Assembly (NCBI GenBank): GCA_023512475.1
Contig: JAILZL010000012.1
Span: 1 to 64,000 of the forward strand
Direction: 5' to 3'
Length of the DNA: 64,000 bases
From: Syntrophobacterales bacterium
GTDB taxonomy: Bacteria; Desulfobacterota; Desulfobaccia; Desulfobaccales; 0-14-0-80-60-11
Of this stretch, positions 16,479 to 25,243 are shown piece by piece. The notes below the pieces were generated by a model that saw nothing but the letters and a program-made list of their open reading frames with translations, was not told the origin of the DNA and ran no database searches. The position numbers and the translations under genes are program-made. Each line of letters opens with the position of its first letter. Within the stretch, counting starts at the first letter, position 1.

Positions 16479-17672
16479 ATGGTCGGGGTGTCCAAGTTAT
16501 ACTGCGGCGCGGTGGAGGCGGGGGATGTGCTGCGCTACGGCCACGGTGCCCGCCGGGCCCGGGAGCTGCCCTCACACCTGCTCCAGTTTTCCGCCGACAA
16601 AAAGCCGGTGGTGGTGTGGAATGTCACCCGGCGCTGCAATCTCAAGTGTCTGCACTGCTACGCCCAGGCCACCGCGGGCGCGGCCCCGGAGGAGCTCAGC
16701 CACGTAGAAGGGCTGGCCCTGCTGGAGGACCTGGCCGGGTTCGGGGTGCCGGTGGTGCTCTTCTCCGGGGGCGAGCCTCTGATGCGGGAGGACCTCTTTG
16801 AGCTCATCGAGCGGGCCGTGAGCCTGGGGATGCGGGCGGTAATCTCCACCAACGGCACCCTCATCACCCGGGAGGTGGCCGGCCGCCTGCGCACCCTGGG
16901 GCTTTCCTATGTGGGCATCAGCCTGGACGGCACCCAGCCCACCCACGACCGCTTCCGGGGCCAGCCCGGGTCCTTCGCCGCGGCTATGGCGGGGGTGCGG
17001 CACTGCCAGGAGGCGGGCCTCAAGGTGGGGCTGCGCTTCACCGTGAGCCGTCTCAACTACCGGGAGGTGCCCGCCATCTTTGACCTGGTGGAGGAGTTCG
17101 ACATCCCCCGCATCTGCTTCTACCACCTGGTGTACACCGGCCGGGGGAGCAAACTCCTGGACCAGGCCCTGAGCCACGCCGAGACCCGGGAGCTGGTGGA
17201 CCTCATCTGCGCCCGCACCCGCCGCCTCTTCGACGTCGGCCGCCCGGTGGAGGTCCTCACCGTGGACAACCACGCCGACGGCCCCTACATCTACCTGAAG
17301 CTGCTGAAGGAGGATCCGGAGCGGGCCGCCCAGGTGCTGGAGCTTTTGAAGATGAACGAAGGGAACAACTCCGGGCGGGGCATCGGCTGTGTCAGCTGGG
17401 AGGGCTCGGTGCACGCCGACCAGTTCTGGCGGCACTACTCCTTCGGGAACGTGCGGGAGCGCCCCTTCAGTGAGATCTGGACCGACCTCTCGGAGCCCCT
17501 GATGGCCAGACTCAAGGACAAGAAACGTTATGTCACCGGCCGCTGCGCCCGCTGCCGCTGGCTGGACCTCTGCGCCGGCAACTTCCGGGTGCGGGCCGAG
17601 GCGGTCACCGGGGATCTCTGGGCCCCGGACCCCGCCTGTTACCTCACCGACGAGGAAATCGGCCTCGCCTGA
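16479..17672 (+). CDS. ahbC: AhbC-like radical SAM 12,18-didecarboxysiroheme deacetylase
   Basis: AhbC removes the two acetate side chains of didecarboxysiroheme in the siroheme-dependent heme pathway of sulfate reducers and archaea. The 397-residue protein begins MVGVSKLYCGAVE, has the radical SAM motif RRCNLKCLHC (Cys53, Cys57, Cys60), the glycine motif FSGGEPLMRED, and a cysteine-rich C-terminal auxiliary-cluster region (GIGCVSW, GRCARCRWLDLCAGNF, DPACYL). The GRCARCRWLDLCAGNFRVRA tail and VLTVDNHADGPY recall AhbC/NirJ-type proteins. The ATG has AGAGGAGA upstream. Other ahb genes are not in the window; NirJ-like function is the main alternative. Confidence 0.78.
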   Translation: MVGVSKLYCGAVEAGDVLRYGHGARRARELPSHLLQFSADKKPVVVWNVTRRCNLKCLHCYAQATAGAAPEELSHVEGLALLEDLAGFGVPVVLFSGGEPLMREDLFELIERAVSLGMRAVISTNGTLITREVAGRLRTLGLSYVGISLDGTQPTHDRFRGQPGSFAAAMAGVRHCQEAGLKVGLRFTVSRLNYREVPAIFDLVEEFDIPRICFYHLVYTGRGSKLLDQALSHAETRELVDLICARTRRLFDVGRPVEVLTVDNHADGPYIYLKLLKEDPERAAQVLELLKMNEGNNSGRGIGCVSWEGSVHADQFWRHYSFGNVRERPFSEIWTDLSEPLMARLKDKKRYVTGRCARCRWLDLCAGNFRVRAEAVTGDLWAPDPACYLTDEEIGLA

Positions 17673-17732
17673 CGACCACCCGGGGACGCCGGGCGGGAAG
17701 GCCCGGCCTCCAGGAAGTGCTGTCCGGCAAGC

Positions 17733-17768
17733 AAAAAAGGGGCCGGGGGAACTCCCTCCGGCCCCTTT
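17733..17768 (-). terminator. strong intrinsic terminator of the cold-shock gene
   Basis: A perfect 11-bp stem, AAAGGGGCCGG (17736-17746) with CCGGCCCCTTT (17758-17768), lies between convergent ahbC and the cold-shock gene. On the minus strand it is followed by a run of U (A6 at 17733-17738), so it mainly serves the leftward gene, nine bases past its stop. Confidence 0.85.
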
Positions 17769-17776
17769 CCGGTGGA

Positions 17777-17980
17777 TCAGACCTTGGTGACGTTCACGGC
17801 CTGGAGGCCCTTGGGCCCTTCGTTCACTTCGAATTCCACCTCATCGTTCTCCTTTAAGGTGCGGAAACCCTTGCCCACGATGTTGGTGTAGTGCACGAAG
17901 AGGTCCGGCCCTTCCTCCCGCTGGATGAAGCCGTAGCCCTTGGCCTCATTGAACCACTTGACCTTGCCGGTGTACCGCAT
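17777..17980 (-). CDS. cold-shock domain protein (CspA family)
   Basis: A 67-residue single cold-shock domain that binds single-stranded RNA/DNA as an RNA chaperone. RNP1 is KGYGFIQ and RNP2 is LFVHYTNI, where the usual FVHFS is FVHYT. A strong AGGAGGAAGT precedes the ATG (17978-17980). It has its own terminator on the 3' side and sits 58 bp beyond the terminator of the deacetylase-family gene, leaving little room for a promoter between them. Confidence 0.95.
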   Translation of the reverse strand: MRYTGKVKWFNEAKGYGFIQREEGPDLFVHYTNIVGKGFRTLKENDEVEFEVNEGPKGLQAVNVTKV

Positions 17981-18038
17981 ACTTCCTCCTGACTGAAACG
18001 CCACGTCCGTCTGCCGGCAACAAGAGCGGGGGGGCCAG

Positions 18039-18068
18039 AAAAAAAACGGTGGGCACACGCCCCACCGT
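18039..18068 (-). terminator. intrinsic terminator of the deacetylase-family gene
   Basis: ACGGTGGG (18046-18053) pairs with CCCACCGT (18061-18068); the minus-strand transcript then carries eight U residues (A8 at 18039-18046). A T5 run follows on the plus side, so it may be bidirectional. Confidence 0.8.
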
Positions 18069-18182
18069 CGTTTTTCACGTCCTCAACGAGATTCCCCGGA
18101 CACTGCCAGCATCGCCCGAACCAGAAAGATGCCCCTCCTTACCACGGAAATCCGGGGGATGTCAAGGAAATTCCGCCGGATT

Positions 18183-19172
18183 TCAGGCTTCCGCGGCTTC
18201 CGCCGGTTTTTTCAGCTCCCGGCCCATGAGCAGGCGCAGGTGATCCTCCACGCAGTCGGCCAGCACCTCCAGGTTGTAGCCGCCCTCCAGGACGCTCATG
18301 ATCCGCCCCTGGGCCGTGTCCTGGGCCAGCTTCAGGAGCAGGCGCCCCATGGCGGCATAGCCGGCCCGGGTGAGGTTCTGGTGGGCCAGGGGGTCCAGCC
18401 GGTGGGCGTCGAAACCGGCGGAGAGGATGAGAAACTGGGGGGCGAAATCATACAGGCGGGGCAGGCCCTCCTTTTCCAGGGCCTCCAGATATTCCTCGTC
18501 ACCGCTCCGGGGCGGTAAGGGGAGGTTCAGGGTGTAGCCTTCCCCGGGCCCCCGGCCCTTCTCCTTGCGGCGGCCGGTGCCGGGGTAGCAGAAGTCCGGG
18601 TCCTCATGCAGGGAAAGATAAAAGACCCGGGGGTCGGTCTCAAAGAGATGCTGGGTGCCGTTGCCGTGGTGCACGTCCCAGTCCACGATGGCCACCCGCT
18701 CCAGGCCGTGCTGCTTCAGGAGGTAGACCGCGGCGACGGCCACGTTGTTGAAAAAGCAGAAGCCCATGGCCCGGTTGTATTCGGCGTGGTGGCCGGGGGG
18801 CCTGATGGCGCAGAAGGCGTTGGCCACCTCCCCCCGCATGATGGCCTCGGCCCCGGCCAGGACCCCGCCCACGGCCAGCAGGGCGATCTCATAGGACTTC
18901 TCGCAGATGCCGCAGTCCGGCACCATGAAGATGCTCTGCTTTTTCCGGCAGGCCTGCTCGAAGCGCTTGATATAGGCCGGGTCATGCACCGCCTCCACCC
19001 AGGGGAGGACCCCCTCCTCCCAGGGGGGGAGGAGCCGGAGTTCCTGCCACAGCCCCCCTAATTTGAGGCGCTTGAGGATGGCCTTGAGGCGGTCCGGCCG
19101 TTCCGGATGCCAGGTCCCCGGGTCGTGCAGGAGATATCGTTCGTCCGTCACCAATCCGGTGTTCCCTGTCAT
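18183..19172 (-). CDS. histone deacetylase-family (AcuC/HdaH-like) hydrolase
   Basis: A 329-residue zinc hydrolase of the class II HDAC / acetoin-utilisation superfamily. Active-site motifs are present: RPPGHHAEYNRAMGFCFFNN (catalytic His pair), DWDVHHGNGTQ (zinc Asp and His), SLHEDPDFCYPGTG, SAGFDAHRLDPL (second zinc Asp) and EGGYNLEVL. Substrates in bacteria include acetylated proteins and polyamines; none can be chosen here. The start MTGNTGLVTDERYLL (ATG 19170-19172) has GGGAGGGAG upstream. The longer frame to 19271 would run through the hairpin at 19189-19214. Confidence 0.85.
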   Translation of the reverse strand: MTGNTGLVTDERYLLHDPGTWHPERPDRLKAILKRLKLGGLWQELRLLPPWEEGVLPWVEAVHDPAYIKRFEQACRKKQSIFMVPDCGICEKSYEIALLAVGGVLAGAEAIMRGEVANAFCAIRPPGHHAEYNRAMGFCFFNNVAVAAVYLLKQHGLERVAIVDWDVHHGNGTQHLFETDPRVFYLSLHEDPDFCYPGTGRRKEKGRGPGEGYTLNLPLPPRSGDEEYLEALEKEGLPRLYDFAPQFLILSAGFDAHRLDPLAHQNLTRAGYAAMGRLLLKLAQDTAQGRIMSVLEGGYNLEVLADCVEDHLRLLMGRELKKPAEAAEA

Positions 19173-19188
19173 TGACTCCCTCCCAGGC

Positions 19189-19214
19189 AAAAAAAGACCG
19201 TCCGTGATGGACGG
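19189..19214 (-). terminator. terminator or attenuator 16 nt before the deacetylase start codon
   Basis: CCGTCC (19198-19203) and GGACGG (19209-19214) form a 6-bp stem with a 5-nt loop. On the minus strand it is followed by seven U residues (A7 at 19189-19195) and then directly by the Shine-Dalgarno of the deacetylase gene. It may end the upstream SOD transcript, or act as an attenuator for the deacetylase. Confidence 0.65.
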
Positions 19215-19350
19215 CATTGAATTAACATCGCGTTTTTGCCGCCGGGAGTAAAGGAAATTTGCAGCCCTCACCGGAGAGGCGCCGGTCTGGCCCGAGTTCA
19301 GGCTGGAGGGAGAGCCCGAGGCCCCGGGCCTCCCCCGGACACGACCGCTG

Positions 19351-19938
19351 TTACTTTTTCACGTAGCGTTTCTCCACTTCCTCCCACTTGATGTTCTTCA
19401 TGAAGGCGGCGATGTAGTCCGCCCGTTTGAGGCCGTAATCAATCATGAAGGCGTGCTCGAAGCAGTCCAGCACCAGGATGGGGTTGAGGCCGGCCAGATT
19501 CCCCACATCATGTTCGTTGATCCACTGATTGATGAGCAGACCGTGGGCGATGTCCTGATAGACCACCACCCAGCCGATGCCCCGCATGGTGGCGGTGGCC
19601 ATGAAGTCCTTGGCGCAGGCGTCAAAAGAGCCGAACTGGGCCTCGATGGCCTTCATCACCGTGGGGGCCTTGGTGGGGTCGCCGTCGCCGCCCAGGTTTT
19701 CGAAGTAGAGCTCATGCAGGCGCATGCCGTTCCACTCCCAGCCCAGGCGCCGCCTGAGTTCCGCCGCCTCGTACTCCGCCTGTTTGCCTTCCCGGAGCAT
19801 GGCCTCCAGGGTCTCCAGGACCTTGTTGGTGTTGTTCACATAGCCCTGATAGAGGGTGAAGTGGTTCTTGAGGAGGGTCTCGCTGAAGCCCGGCATGCCG
19901 ATGAGATGGGAATAGTCCAGAACGGCGTATTTCTTCAT
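19351..19938 (-). CDS. superoxide dismutase (Fe/Mn family), cytoplasmic
   Basis: A 195-residue SOD without signal peptide. Metal ligands by alignment are His26 (NHFTLYQGYVNN), His75 (RLHELYFENLGG), Asp158 and His162 (LDCFEHAFMIDYG). It is the cytoplasmic counterpart of the lipoprotein SOD at 7332-7994. The ATG at 19936-19938 has AAAGGAG upstream; the long open frame above it is non-coding. It has its own promoter and probably its own terminator. Confidence 0.9.
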   Translation of the reverse strand: MKKYAVLDYSHLIGMPGFSETLLKNHFTLYQGYVNNTNKVLETLEAMLREGKQAEYEAAELRRRLGWEWNGMRLHELYFENLGGDGDPTKAPTVMKAIEAQFGSFDACAKDFMATATMRGIGWVVVYQDIAHGLLINQWINEHDVGNLAGLNPILVLDCFEHAFMIDYGLKRADYIAAFMKNIKWEEVEKRYVKK

Positions 19939-19972
19939 GCTGCACTCCTTTCGGCCCGGAAAAGTTTCCCTA

Positions 19973-20000
19973 AAGATAGTCCCTAAGCGGGAGAAATCAA
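19973..20000 (-). promoter_or_regulatory. promoter of the cytoplasmic SOD gene
   Basis: On the minus strand TTGATT (20000-19995), a 16-bp spacer and TATCTT (19978-19973) lie about 35 bp before the start codon. A direct repeat CCCTAA (19968-19973 and 19981-19986) overlaps the -10 and could be an operator. Confidence 0.5.
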
Positions 20001-20192
20001 GGCGCCGCCGGAAAAATATCGGGAGATGTTCCTGGATAGGAATAAAATCAAGGATGGCCGGGGCTTTGCCTTTTCCCGGATTTTGGCGTAGAATGACCCT
20101 GCAGAAGGCTGGCGGAAGAAGGGACTCACGGGGGCCCAGGCTCCCTGGCCCACCCCCTGGCTCACCGCCTGCAAAGGGTGGGGAGCCTGGCG

Positions 20193-20342
20193 GGCTGCTG
20201 AAAAACATCCCTCCCCGACATCTGGTGGGATGCGGCGGGCCGATTTTGCCGGTTTGGCGAAGCCACATCTCGGGGAGGGGCTCGGGAGAGGGGCAGAGGT
20301 CTGTGAGCCCTGGTCCCCTCCCCGAATAATTTTTCAACAACC
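20193..20342 (-). repeat. intergenic repeat, copy B, with imperfect terminal inverted repeats
   Basis: The ends are GGCTGCTGAAAAA (20193-20205) and TTTTTCAACAACC (20330-20342), complementary at 11 of 13 positions. CCCTCCCCGA occurs near both ends with its complement inside. Reverse-complemented, the unit resembles 16288-16410. The TTTTTCAACA-type end resembles ends of miniature transposon-derived elements, but no transposase is present. It fills the gap between the cytoplasmic SOD and PC4-like genes, together with unremarkable sequence at 20001-20192. Confidence 0.55.
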
Positions 20343-20394
20343 TGCTCAGGGAGGGAGCCGGGGTTACTGACCCTGGCCCCCTAACGGGCAGCCT

Positions 20395-20655
20395 TTACCC
20401 GAGGCCTTCCAGGTCTTCCGGGTCCAGGAGTCCCTGGGAGATGAGGGCCTGCTCCAGCTGGGTCAGGGCCTGTTTGAAGGCGGGGTAGAGGCCTACTGCC
20501 AGGGAGACCCCCTTGCGGGTGGGGACCCACTCCTCCTCCCCCTCCCCCGGGACGTGCACCCGGATATCGATGAGGCGATGGCCTTTATATTCGGAGAGGG
20601 AGAGGAAGATCGTCTCCCGGGCGTTTTTGGGAACCTTGCTGATGGGCTCGGACAT
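20395..20655 (-). CDS. PC4/p15-type transcriptional coactivator-like protein
   Basis: An 86-residue protein of the PC4/YdbC single-stranded DNA-binding family: ETIFLSLSEYKGHRLIDIRV, then EEEWVPTRKGVSLAVGLYP and a C-terminal helix. In eukaryotes PC4 is a coactivator; bacterial members bind ssDNA and their role is poorly defined. The start is ATG 20653-20655, with GGGGGAG upstream; the frame stays open far into the antisense of cysS but that part is not coding. Divergent from cysS. Confidence 0.8.
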   Translation of the reverse strand: MSEPISKVPKNARETIFLSLSEYKGHRLIDIRVHVPGEGEEEWVPTRKGVSLAVGLYPAFKQALTQLEQALISQGLLDPEDLEGLG

Positions 20656-20778
20656 GGCGCTCCCCCGGAAAGCTGGCCGGCGCATGACCGGCTTGGCAAA
20701 GACTTCGCCCATCCCGGCGGTTTTGTCAACCCCCGGGCTGGGCGGCAGGGCCTCACATGATCCTGACGGACTGACAGC

Positions 20779-22260
20779 ATGCAGCTTTACAATACCCTGA
20801 GCCGCTCCAAAGAGGAATTTGTGCCCCTCGTCCCCGGCCGGGTGGGCCTGTATGCCTGCGGGGTGACGGTCTACGACGACGTGCACCTGGGCCACGCCCG
20901 CTCCGCGGTGGTCTTCGAGGTGCTGGTGCGTCACCTGCGGCGCCGGGGCTATCAGGTCACCTGGGTGCGCAACTTCACCGACATCGACGACAAGATCATC
21001 CGCCGGGCCCAGGAAACCGGCCTCACCTGGCAGGAAGTGGCGGAGAAATACATCGCCTCCTTCTCTGAGGACATGGCGGCCCTGGGGCTCCCCCCCGCCG
21101 ATATCGAACCCAAGGCCACGGAGCACATCCCGGAGATGCTGGAGATCATCCGGCGGCTGTGGGACAAGGGCTTTGCCTACCAGGGCCGTCCCGGGGGCGA
21201 TGTCTATTTCCGGGTGCGCCGCTTCCCGGGGTATGGCAGGCTCTCCGGCCAGAGCCTGGAGGACCTGGAGGCCGGGGCCCGCATCGAGGTGGACGAGGCC
21301 AAGGAGGACCCCCTGGACTTTGTCCTCTGGAAGGCCTCCAAGCCCGGGGAGCCCACCTGGGAAAGCCCCTTCGGCCCGGGCCGCCCGGGCTGGCACATCG
21401 AATGCTCCGCCATGAGCATGAAATATCTGGGAGAGACCCTGGATATCCACGGCGGCGGCCGGGATCTGGTCTTTCCGCACCATGAAAACGAGCTGGCCCA
21501 GTCCGAGGCGGCCACCGGCAAGCCCTTCGCCCGCTATTGGGTGCACCACGGCCTCCTCACCCTCGACCAGGAGAAGATGAGCAAATCCCTGGGGAATTTC
21601 TTCACCCTCAAGGAGGTCCTGGCCCGCTTCCCGGCGGAGGTGGTGCGCCTCTTCCTCATCCACGGCCACTACCGCAGCCCCCTGGATTTCTCCGATGCGG
21701 CCCTGAAGGAGGCCACCGCCGGGCTGCTCCGCCTCTACACCACCCTGGCCAGGCTGGAGGAGCTCTTCCGGGAGCAGCCCGAGCCCGCCGGCCCGCATCC
21801 CCGGGACTTCGCCGCCGCGGTCCTGAGCGCCGAGGAGACGGAGCGCCTCCTCTCCCTTTCGGCCCGCTTCGACGCCGCCATGGACGACGACCTCAACACC
21901 GCCCAGGCCCTGGGCTATCTCTTCGATGCGGTCCGCCTCACCAACCGCCTGCTGGAGCACCCCGAGCCGAGCCCGGCTTATCTGTCGGTGCTGGCCCAAG
22001 TCCGGCGGGAGCTGAAGGATCTGGGCGGGGTCCTGAACCTCCTGCAGGCTCCCCCGGACCGGATGGTGCGCACCCTGCGTCAGGCCGGGGGGGAGCTGCC
22101 CCTGGCCCCGGAGGAGATCGAGGCCCTCATCGCGGCCCGGGCCGAGGCCCGCCGGGCCAAGGATTACGCCCGGGCCGACGCCATCCGCCGGGAGCTGGCG
22201 GAGAAGGGCATCGTCCTGGAAGACACCCCCCAGGGCACCATCTGGCGGGTCCGGATCTGA
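20779..22260 (+). CDS. cysS: cysteinyl-tRNA synthetase
   Basis: Charges tRNA-Cys. The 493 residues contain the class I signature HLGHAR (residues 36-41), zinc ligands Cys27 (YACGVTVYDD), the GWHIECSAM cysteine and the HHENE His/Glu, and KMSKS at 266-270. The C-terminal anticodon-binding domain ends near residue 490. Complete and without oddities. ATG 20779 overlaps nothing; the Shine-Dalgarno is weak. Confidence 0.98.
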   Translation: MQLYNTLSRSKEEFVPLVPGRVGLYACGVTVYDDVHLGHARSAVVFEVLVRHLRRRGYQVTWVRNFTDIDDKIIRRAQETGLTWQEVAEKYIASFSEDMAALGLPPADIEPKATEHIPEMLEIIRRLWDKGFAYQGRPGGDVYFRVRRFPGYGRLSGQSLEDLEAGARIEVDEAKEDPLDFVLWKASKPGEPTWESPFGPGRPGWHIECSAMSMKYLGETLDIHGGGRDLVFPHHENELAQSEAATGKPFARYWVHHGLLTLDQEKMSKSLGNFFTLKEVLARFPAEVVRLFLIHGHYRSPLDFSDAALKEATAGLLRLYTTLARLEELFREQPEPAGPHPRDFAAAVLSAEETERLLSLSARFDAAMDDDLNTAQALGYLFDAVRLTNRLLEHPEPSPAYLSVLAQVRRELKDLGGVLNLLQAPPDRMVRTLRQAGGELPLAPEEIEALIAARAEARRAKDYARADAIRRELAEKGIVLEDTPQGTIWRVRI

Positions 22261-22263
22261 GGA

Positions 22264-22284
22264 GGGGCCGGAGCCACCGGCCCC
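22264..22284. other. perfect 8-bp hairpin just after cysS
   Basis: GGGGCCGG (22264-22271) pairs with CCGGCCCC (22277-22284) around AGCCA, four bases after the stop. No U-tract follows. The rest of the 304-bp gap up to rimI (22285-22564) shows no gene or clear promoter, only a short A/T patch at 22385-22435. Confidence 0.55.
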
Positions 22285-22564
22285 GCCTGAGCCTCACCTT
22301 CCCGCCCTGGCCCCACGGCCTTTGGGTCCCTGCGGCTGGGGCGCGGGCAGGGCGCCGCAGGGCCTTCGGCCTCCCTCGCCCGAAGGAAAATTTTTACTCC
22401 CCCCTTGTTTTTTTCTCCTCCCATCTTTAACCTTTGTGCAAATCATCTCCACCACGAGGCGGTTGTCTCCGGCGCACCCGGGTCCCTGACCCTCCCCGCG
22501 TCTTTCCCGCCTGCCCCGCCGCGTCCCCGGGTGAGCCTCCACCGGCGCCTGCCAGGAGGATGCC

Positions 22565-23029
22565 ATGGCCCTGCCCCTTCCTCACACCCAGGTGGCCATC
22601 CGGGCCGCCACCCCCGAGGATCTGCCCCAGGTTCTGGAGATCGAGTCCCTGGCCTTCGAAAAACACTGGGGACCCTTTGAATTCAAGGCTTCTTTGGAAG
22701 ACATCTTCTTGGTGGCCGAAGAACCGGCCGGCGGACACCTCCTGGGCTTCATTGTGGCCTGCTGCTGCCGCCTTTCCCGCCGGGGGGTGATCCTGCGCCT
22801 GGCGGTGCACCCCGACTCCCGCCGCCAGGGGGTGGCCCGGTCCCTCCTGGAAGCCGCCTTCGAAGAGCTGCGCCGCCAGGGCCTCAGTGAGGTGGTCCTG
22901 GATGTGGACGTGGTGAAGGGCGGAGCCCGGAAGCTCTATGAGGAGATGGGCTTCCAGGTGGCGGAGGTCATCTCCCTCTGCCAGGAGGACGAAGAGGAGA
23001 GCTTCTACGTCATGCGCCGCCCGTTATAA
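22565..23029 (+). CDS. rimI: GNAT acetyltransferase, RimI-like (ribosomal S18 alanine N-acetyltransferase)
   Basis: A 154-residue GNAT enzyme. The acetyl-CoA loop is HPDSRRQGVARSLLEAA (Q/RxxGxA motif), followed by LDVDVVKGGARKLYEEMGF, where RimI has the typical ARxLYexxGF element. RimI acetylates the N-terminus of ribosomal protein S18, but other GNATs acting on proteins or small molecules share the fold, so substrate confidence is lower than family confidence. AGGAGG lies 5 nt before ATG 22565. Confidence 0.7.
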   Translation: MALPLPHTQVAIRAATPEDLPQVLEIESLAFEKHWGPFEFKASLEDIFLVAEEPAGGHLLGFIVACCCRLSRRGVILRLAVHPDSRRQGVARSLLEAAFEELRRQGLSEVVLDVDVVKGGARKLYEEMGFQVAEVISLCQEDEEESFYVMRRPL

Positions 23030-23121
23030 GCCGGAGCCGGCATACCGGCGGCGCCGCTTCCCACGGGGTGGCCCTTTCCCTGTCCCCCTCCCCGGCCCGG
23101 CCTCTCTTCCCCCGCGGGATG

Positions 23122-23130
23122 TGATATATT
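23122..23130 (+). promoter_or_regulatory. candidate extended -10 promoter for uvrB
   Basis: TGA-TATATT (23122-23130) lies 119 bp before the uvrB start; the region is otherwise GC-rich. No good -35. No LexA-type dyad was recognised between it and uvrB. Confidence 0.4.
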
Positions 23131-23248
23131 GAAATTGTCCAGATCTCTGCGCTTCCTGCATTCCGTCCGGTCAGCTCAGGGGAGGGGAGGGGCGGCGCCC
23201 CCGGACCCTGGCCCGCAAGTTTGCCGGGCGGCTGCCGATGAATCCGGT

Positions 23249-25243
23249 ATGGCGGACAGGTTTCAGCTGCGCACCCCCTTCACCCCCACCGGCGATCAGC
23301 CCCGGGCCATCCGGGAGCTGGTGGCGGGGCTCCGGGCCGGCTACCCCCACCAGGTGCTCCTGGGGGTGACGGGCTCCGGCAAGACCTTCACCATCGCCAA
23401 TGTCATCGCCGAGATCAACCTCCCCACCCTGGTGCTGGCCCCCAACAAGACCCTGGCGGCCCAGCTCTACGGCGAGTTCCGGGACTTCTTCCCCGACAAC
23501 GCGGTGGAGTATTTCGTCAGCTACTACGACTACTATCAGCCCGAGGCCTACCTCCCCGCCGCCGACCTCTACATCGAGAAGGATGCCAGCATCAACGAGG
23601 CCATCGACCGGCTGCGCCACTCCGCCACCCGCTCCCTCCTGGAGCGCCAGGACGTCATCATCGTCGCCTCGGTCTCCTGCATCTACGGCCTGGGCTCCCC
23701 GGAGGCCTACCACGGCATGCTCCTCTACCTGGAGGAGGGCATGGAAAAGCCCCGGAAGGAGGTGCTGCGCAAGCTGGTGGACATCCTCTATGAGCGCAAC
23801 GACGTGGATTTCCACCGGGGCACCTTCCGGGTCCGGGGGGACCGGGTGGAGATCTTCCCTGCCTATGAGGAGGATACGGCCATCCGCATCGAGTTTTTCG
23901 GGGACCAGGTGGAGGCCATCCGGGAGATCGACCCCTTGCGGGGCAAGGTCCGGCGCACCCTCCCCCGGGTGACCATCTATCCGGCCAGCCACTATGTCAC
24001 CCCCGATGATGTGCGCCGCCGGGCCCTGGAGGCCATTGAGGCGGAGCTCAAGGAGCGGGTGGCCTGGTTCGAATCCCAGGGGAAGCTCCTGGAGGCCCAG
24101 CGCATTGCCGAGCGCACCCGCTTCGACCTGGAGATGATGCGGGAGCTGGGCTACTGCCACGGTATTGAGAACTACTCCCGGCACCTCACCGGCCGGGCCC
24201 CGGGGGAGCCGCCCCCCACGCTGCTGGACTATCTGCCCCGCAAATCCCTGGTGGTCATCGACGAAAGCCACATCAGCATCCCCCAGCTCATGGGCATGTA
24301 CCGGGGGGACCGCTCCCGCAAGGAGACCCTGGTGGAGTACGGCTTCCGCCTGCCCTCGGCTTTGGACAACCGGCCCCTGACCTTCGAGGAGTTCGAGGCC
24401 CGGGTCACCCAGGTGATCTATGTCTCCGCCACCCCGGGTCCCTATGAGCTGGAGAAGGCCCAGGGCCGGGTGGTGGAGCAGATCGTCCGGCCCACCGGCC
24501 TCATGGATCCGAAGATCACCGTCAAGCCCGCCGCCGGCCAGGTGGACGACCTGTATTTTGAAGTCAAAAAGCGGGTGGCCCACAACGAGCGGGTGCTCGT
24601 CACCACCCTCACCAAGCGCATGGCCGAGGACCTCACCGAGCACTTCGCCGAGCTGGGGCTCAAGGTGCGCTACCTGCACTCCGACATCACCACCCTGGAG
24701 CGCATGGAGATCATCCGGGACCTGCGGCTGGGGGTCTTTGATGTGCTGGTGGGCATCAACCTCCTGCGGGAGGGGCTGGACCTCCCGGAGGTCTCCCTGG
24801 TGGCCATCCTGGATGCGGACAAAGAGGGCTTCCTCCGGAGCGAGCGCAGCCTCATCCAGACCATCGGCCGGGCGGCCAGAAACGTCCACGGGGAGGTGAT
24901 CTTCTACGCCGACACCGTCACCCCGGCCATGCAGGCGGCCATCGATGAGACCAACCGCCGCCGCCGCCTCCAGGAGGCCTACAACCGGGAGCACGGCATC
25001 ACCCCGGAAACCATCAAAAGCTCCATCAAGGACGTGCTGGCCAGCGTCTATGAGGCGGACTATGTCACCGTGCCCCTGGCGGCGGAGGAGCAGGCCCCCT
25101 ACCTGGTGGAGGACGCCCCGGCCCAGATCGCCCGCCTGAAGAAGGAGATGCAGAAGGCGGCCAGGCGCCTGGAGTTTGAGCGCGCCGCGGCCCTGCGGGA
25201 CCGCATCCGGGCCCTGGAGCAGCTGGAGCTGAAATTCGGCTGA
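23249..25243 (+). CDS. uvrB: excinuclease ABC subunit UvrB
   Basis: The damage-verifying helicase-like subunit of nucleotide excision repair. The 664 residues start [20 protein letters not shown]. Features are Walker [11 protein letters not shown], the beta-hairpin region [20 protein letters not shown], the helicase motif DESHISIPQ, the [20 protein letters not shown] block with [10 protein letters not shown], and the C-terminal UVR motif ([17 protein letters not shown]) that contacts UvrC. UvrC is encoded at 37022-38956, unusually within the same 15 kb. The upstream frame from 23129 is low-complexity and rejected as N-terminus. Confidence 0.98.
   Translation: MADRFQLRTPFTPTGDQPRAIRELVAGLRAGYPHQVLLGVTGSGKTFTIANVIAEINLPTLVLAPNKTLAAQLYGEFRDFFPDNAVEYFVSYYDYYQPEAYLPAADLYIEKDASINEAIDRLRHSATRSLLERQDVIIVASVSCIYGLGSPEAYHGMLLYLEEGMEKPRKEVLRKLVDILYERNDVDFHRGTFRVRGDRVEIFPAYEEDTAIRIEFFGDQVEAIREIDPLRGKVRRTLPRVTIYPASHYVTPDDVRRRALEAIEAELKERVAWFESQGKLLEAQRIAERTRFDLEMMRELGYCHGIENYSRHLTGRAPGEPPPTLLDYLPRKSLVVIDESHISIPQLMGMYRGDRSRKETLVEYGFRLPSALDNRPLTFEEFEARVTQVIYVSATPGPYELEKAQGRVVEQIVRPTGLMDPKITVKPAAGQVDDLYFEVKKRVAHNERVLVTTLTKRMAEDLTEHFAELGLKVRYLHSDITTLERMEIIRDLRLGVFDVLVGINLLREGLDLPEVSLVAILDADKEGFLRSERSLIQTIGRAARNVHGEVIFYADTVTPAMQAAIDETNRRRRLQEAYNREHGITPETIKSSIKDVLASVYEADYVTVPLAAEEQAPYLVEDAPAQIARLKKEMQKAARRLEFERAAALRDRIRALEQLELKFG

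Noticed and set aside
23129-23248. N-terminal extension of UvrB from an upstream in-frame start
   Set aside because: The extra 40 residues are unlike any UvrB and contain the promoter-like element; [11 protein letters not shown] at 23249 matches the family start.
24066-24078. GGTTCGAATCCCA resembling a tRNA T-arm
   Set aside because: It lies inside uvrB, codes for AWFESQ in frame, and no acceptor or anticodon stem can be folded around it.
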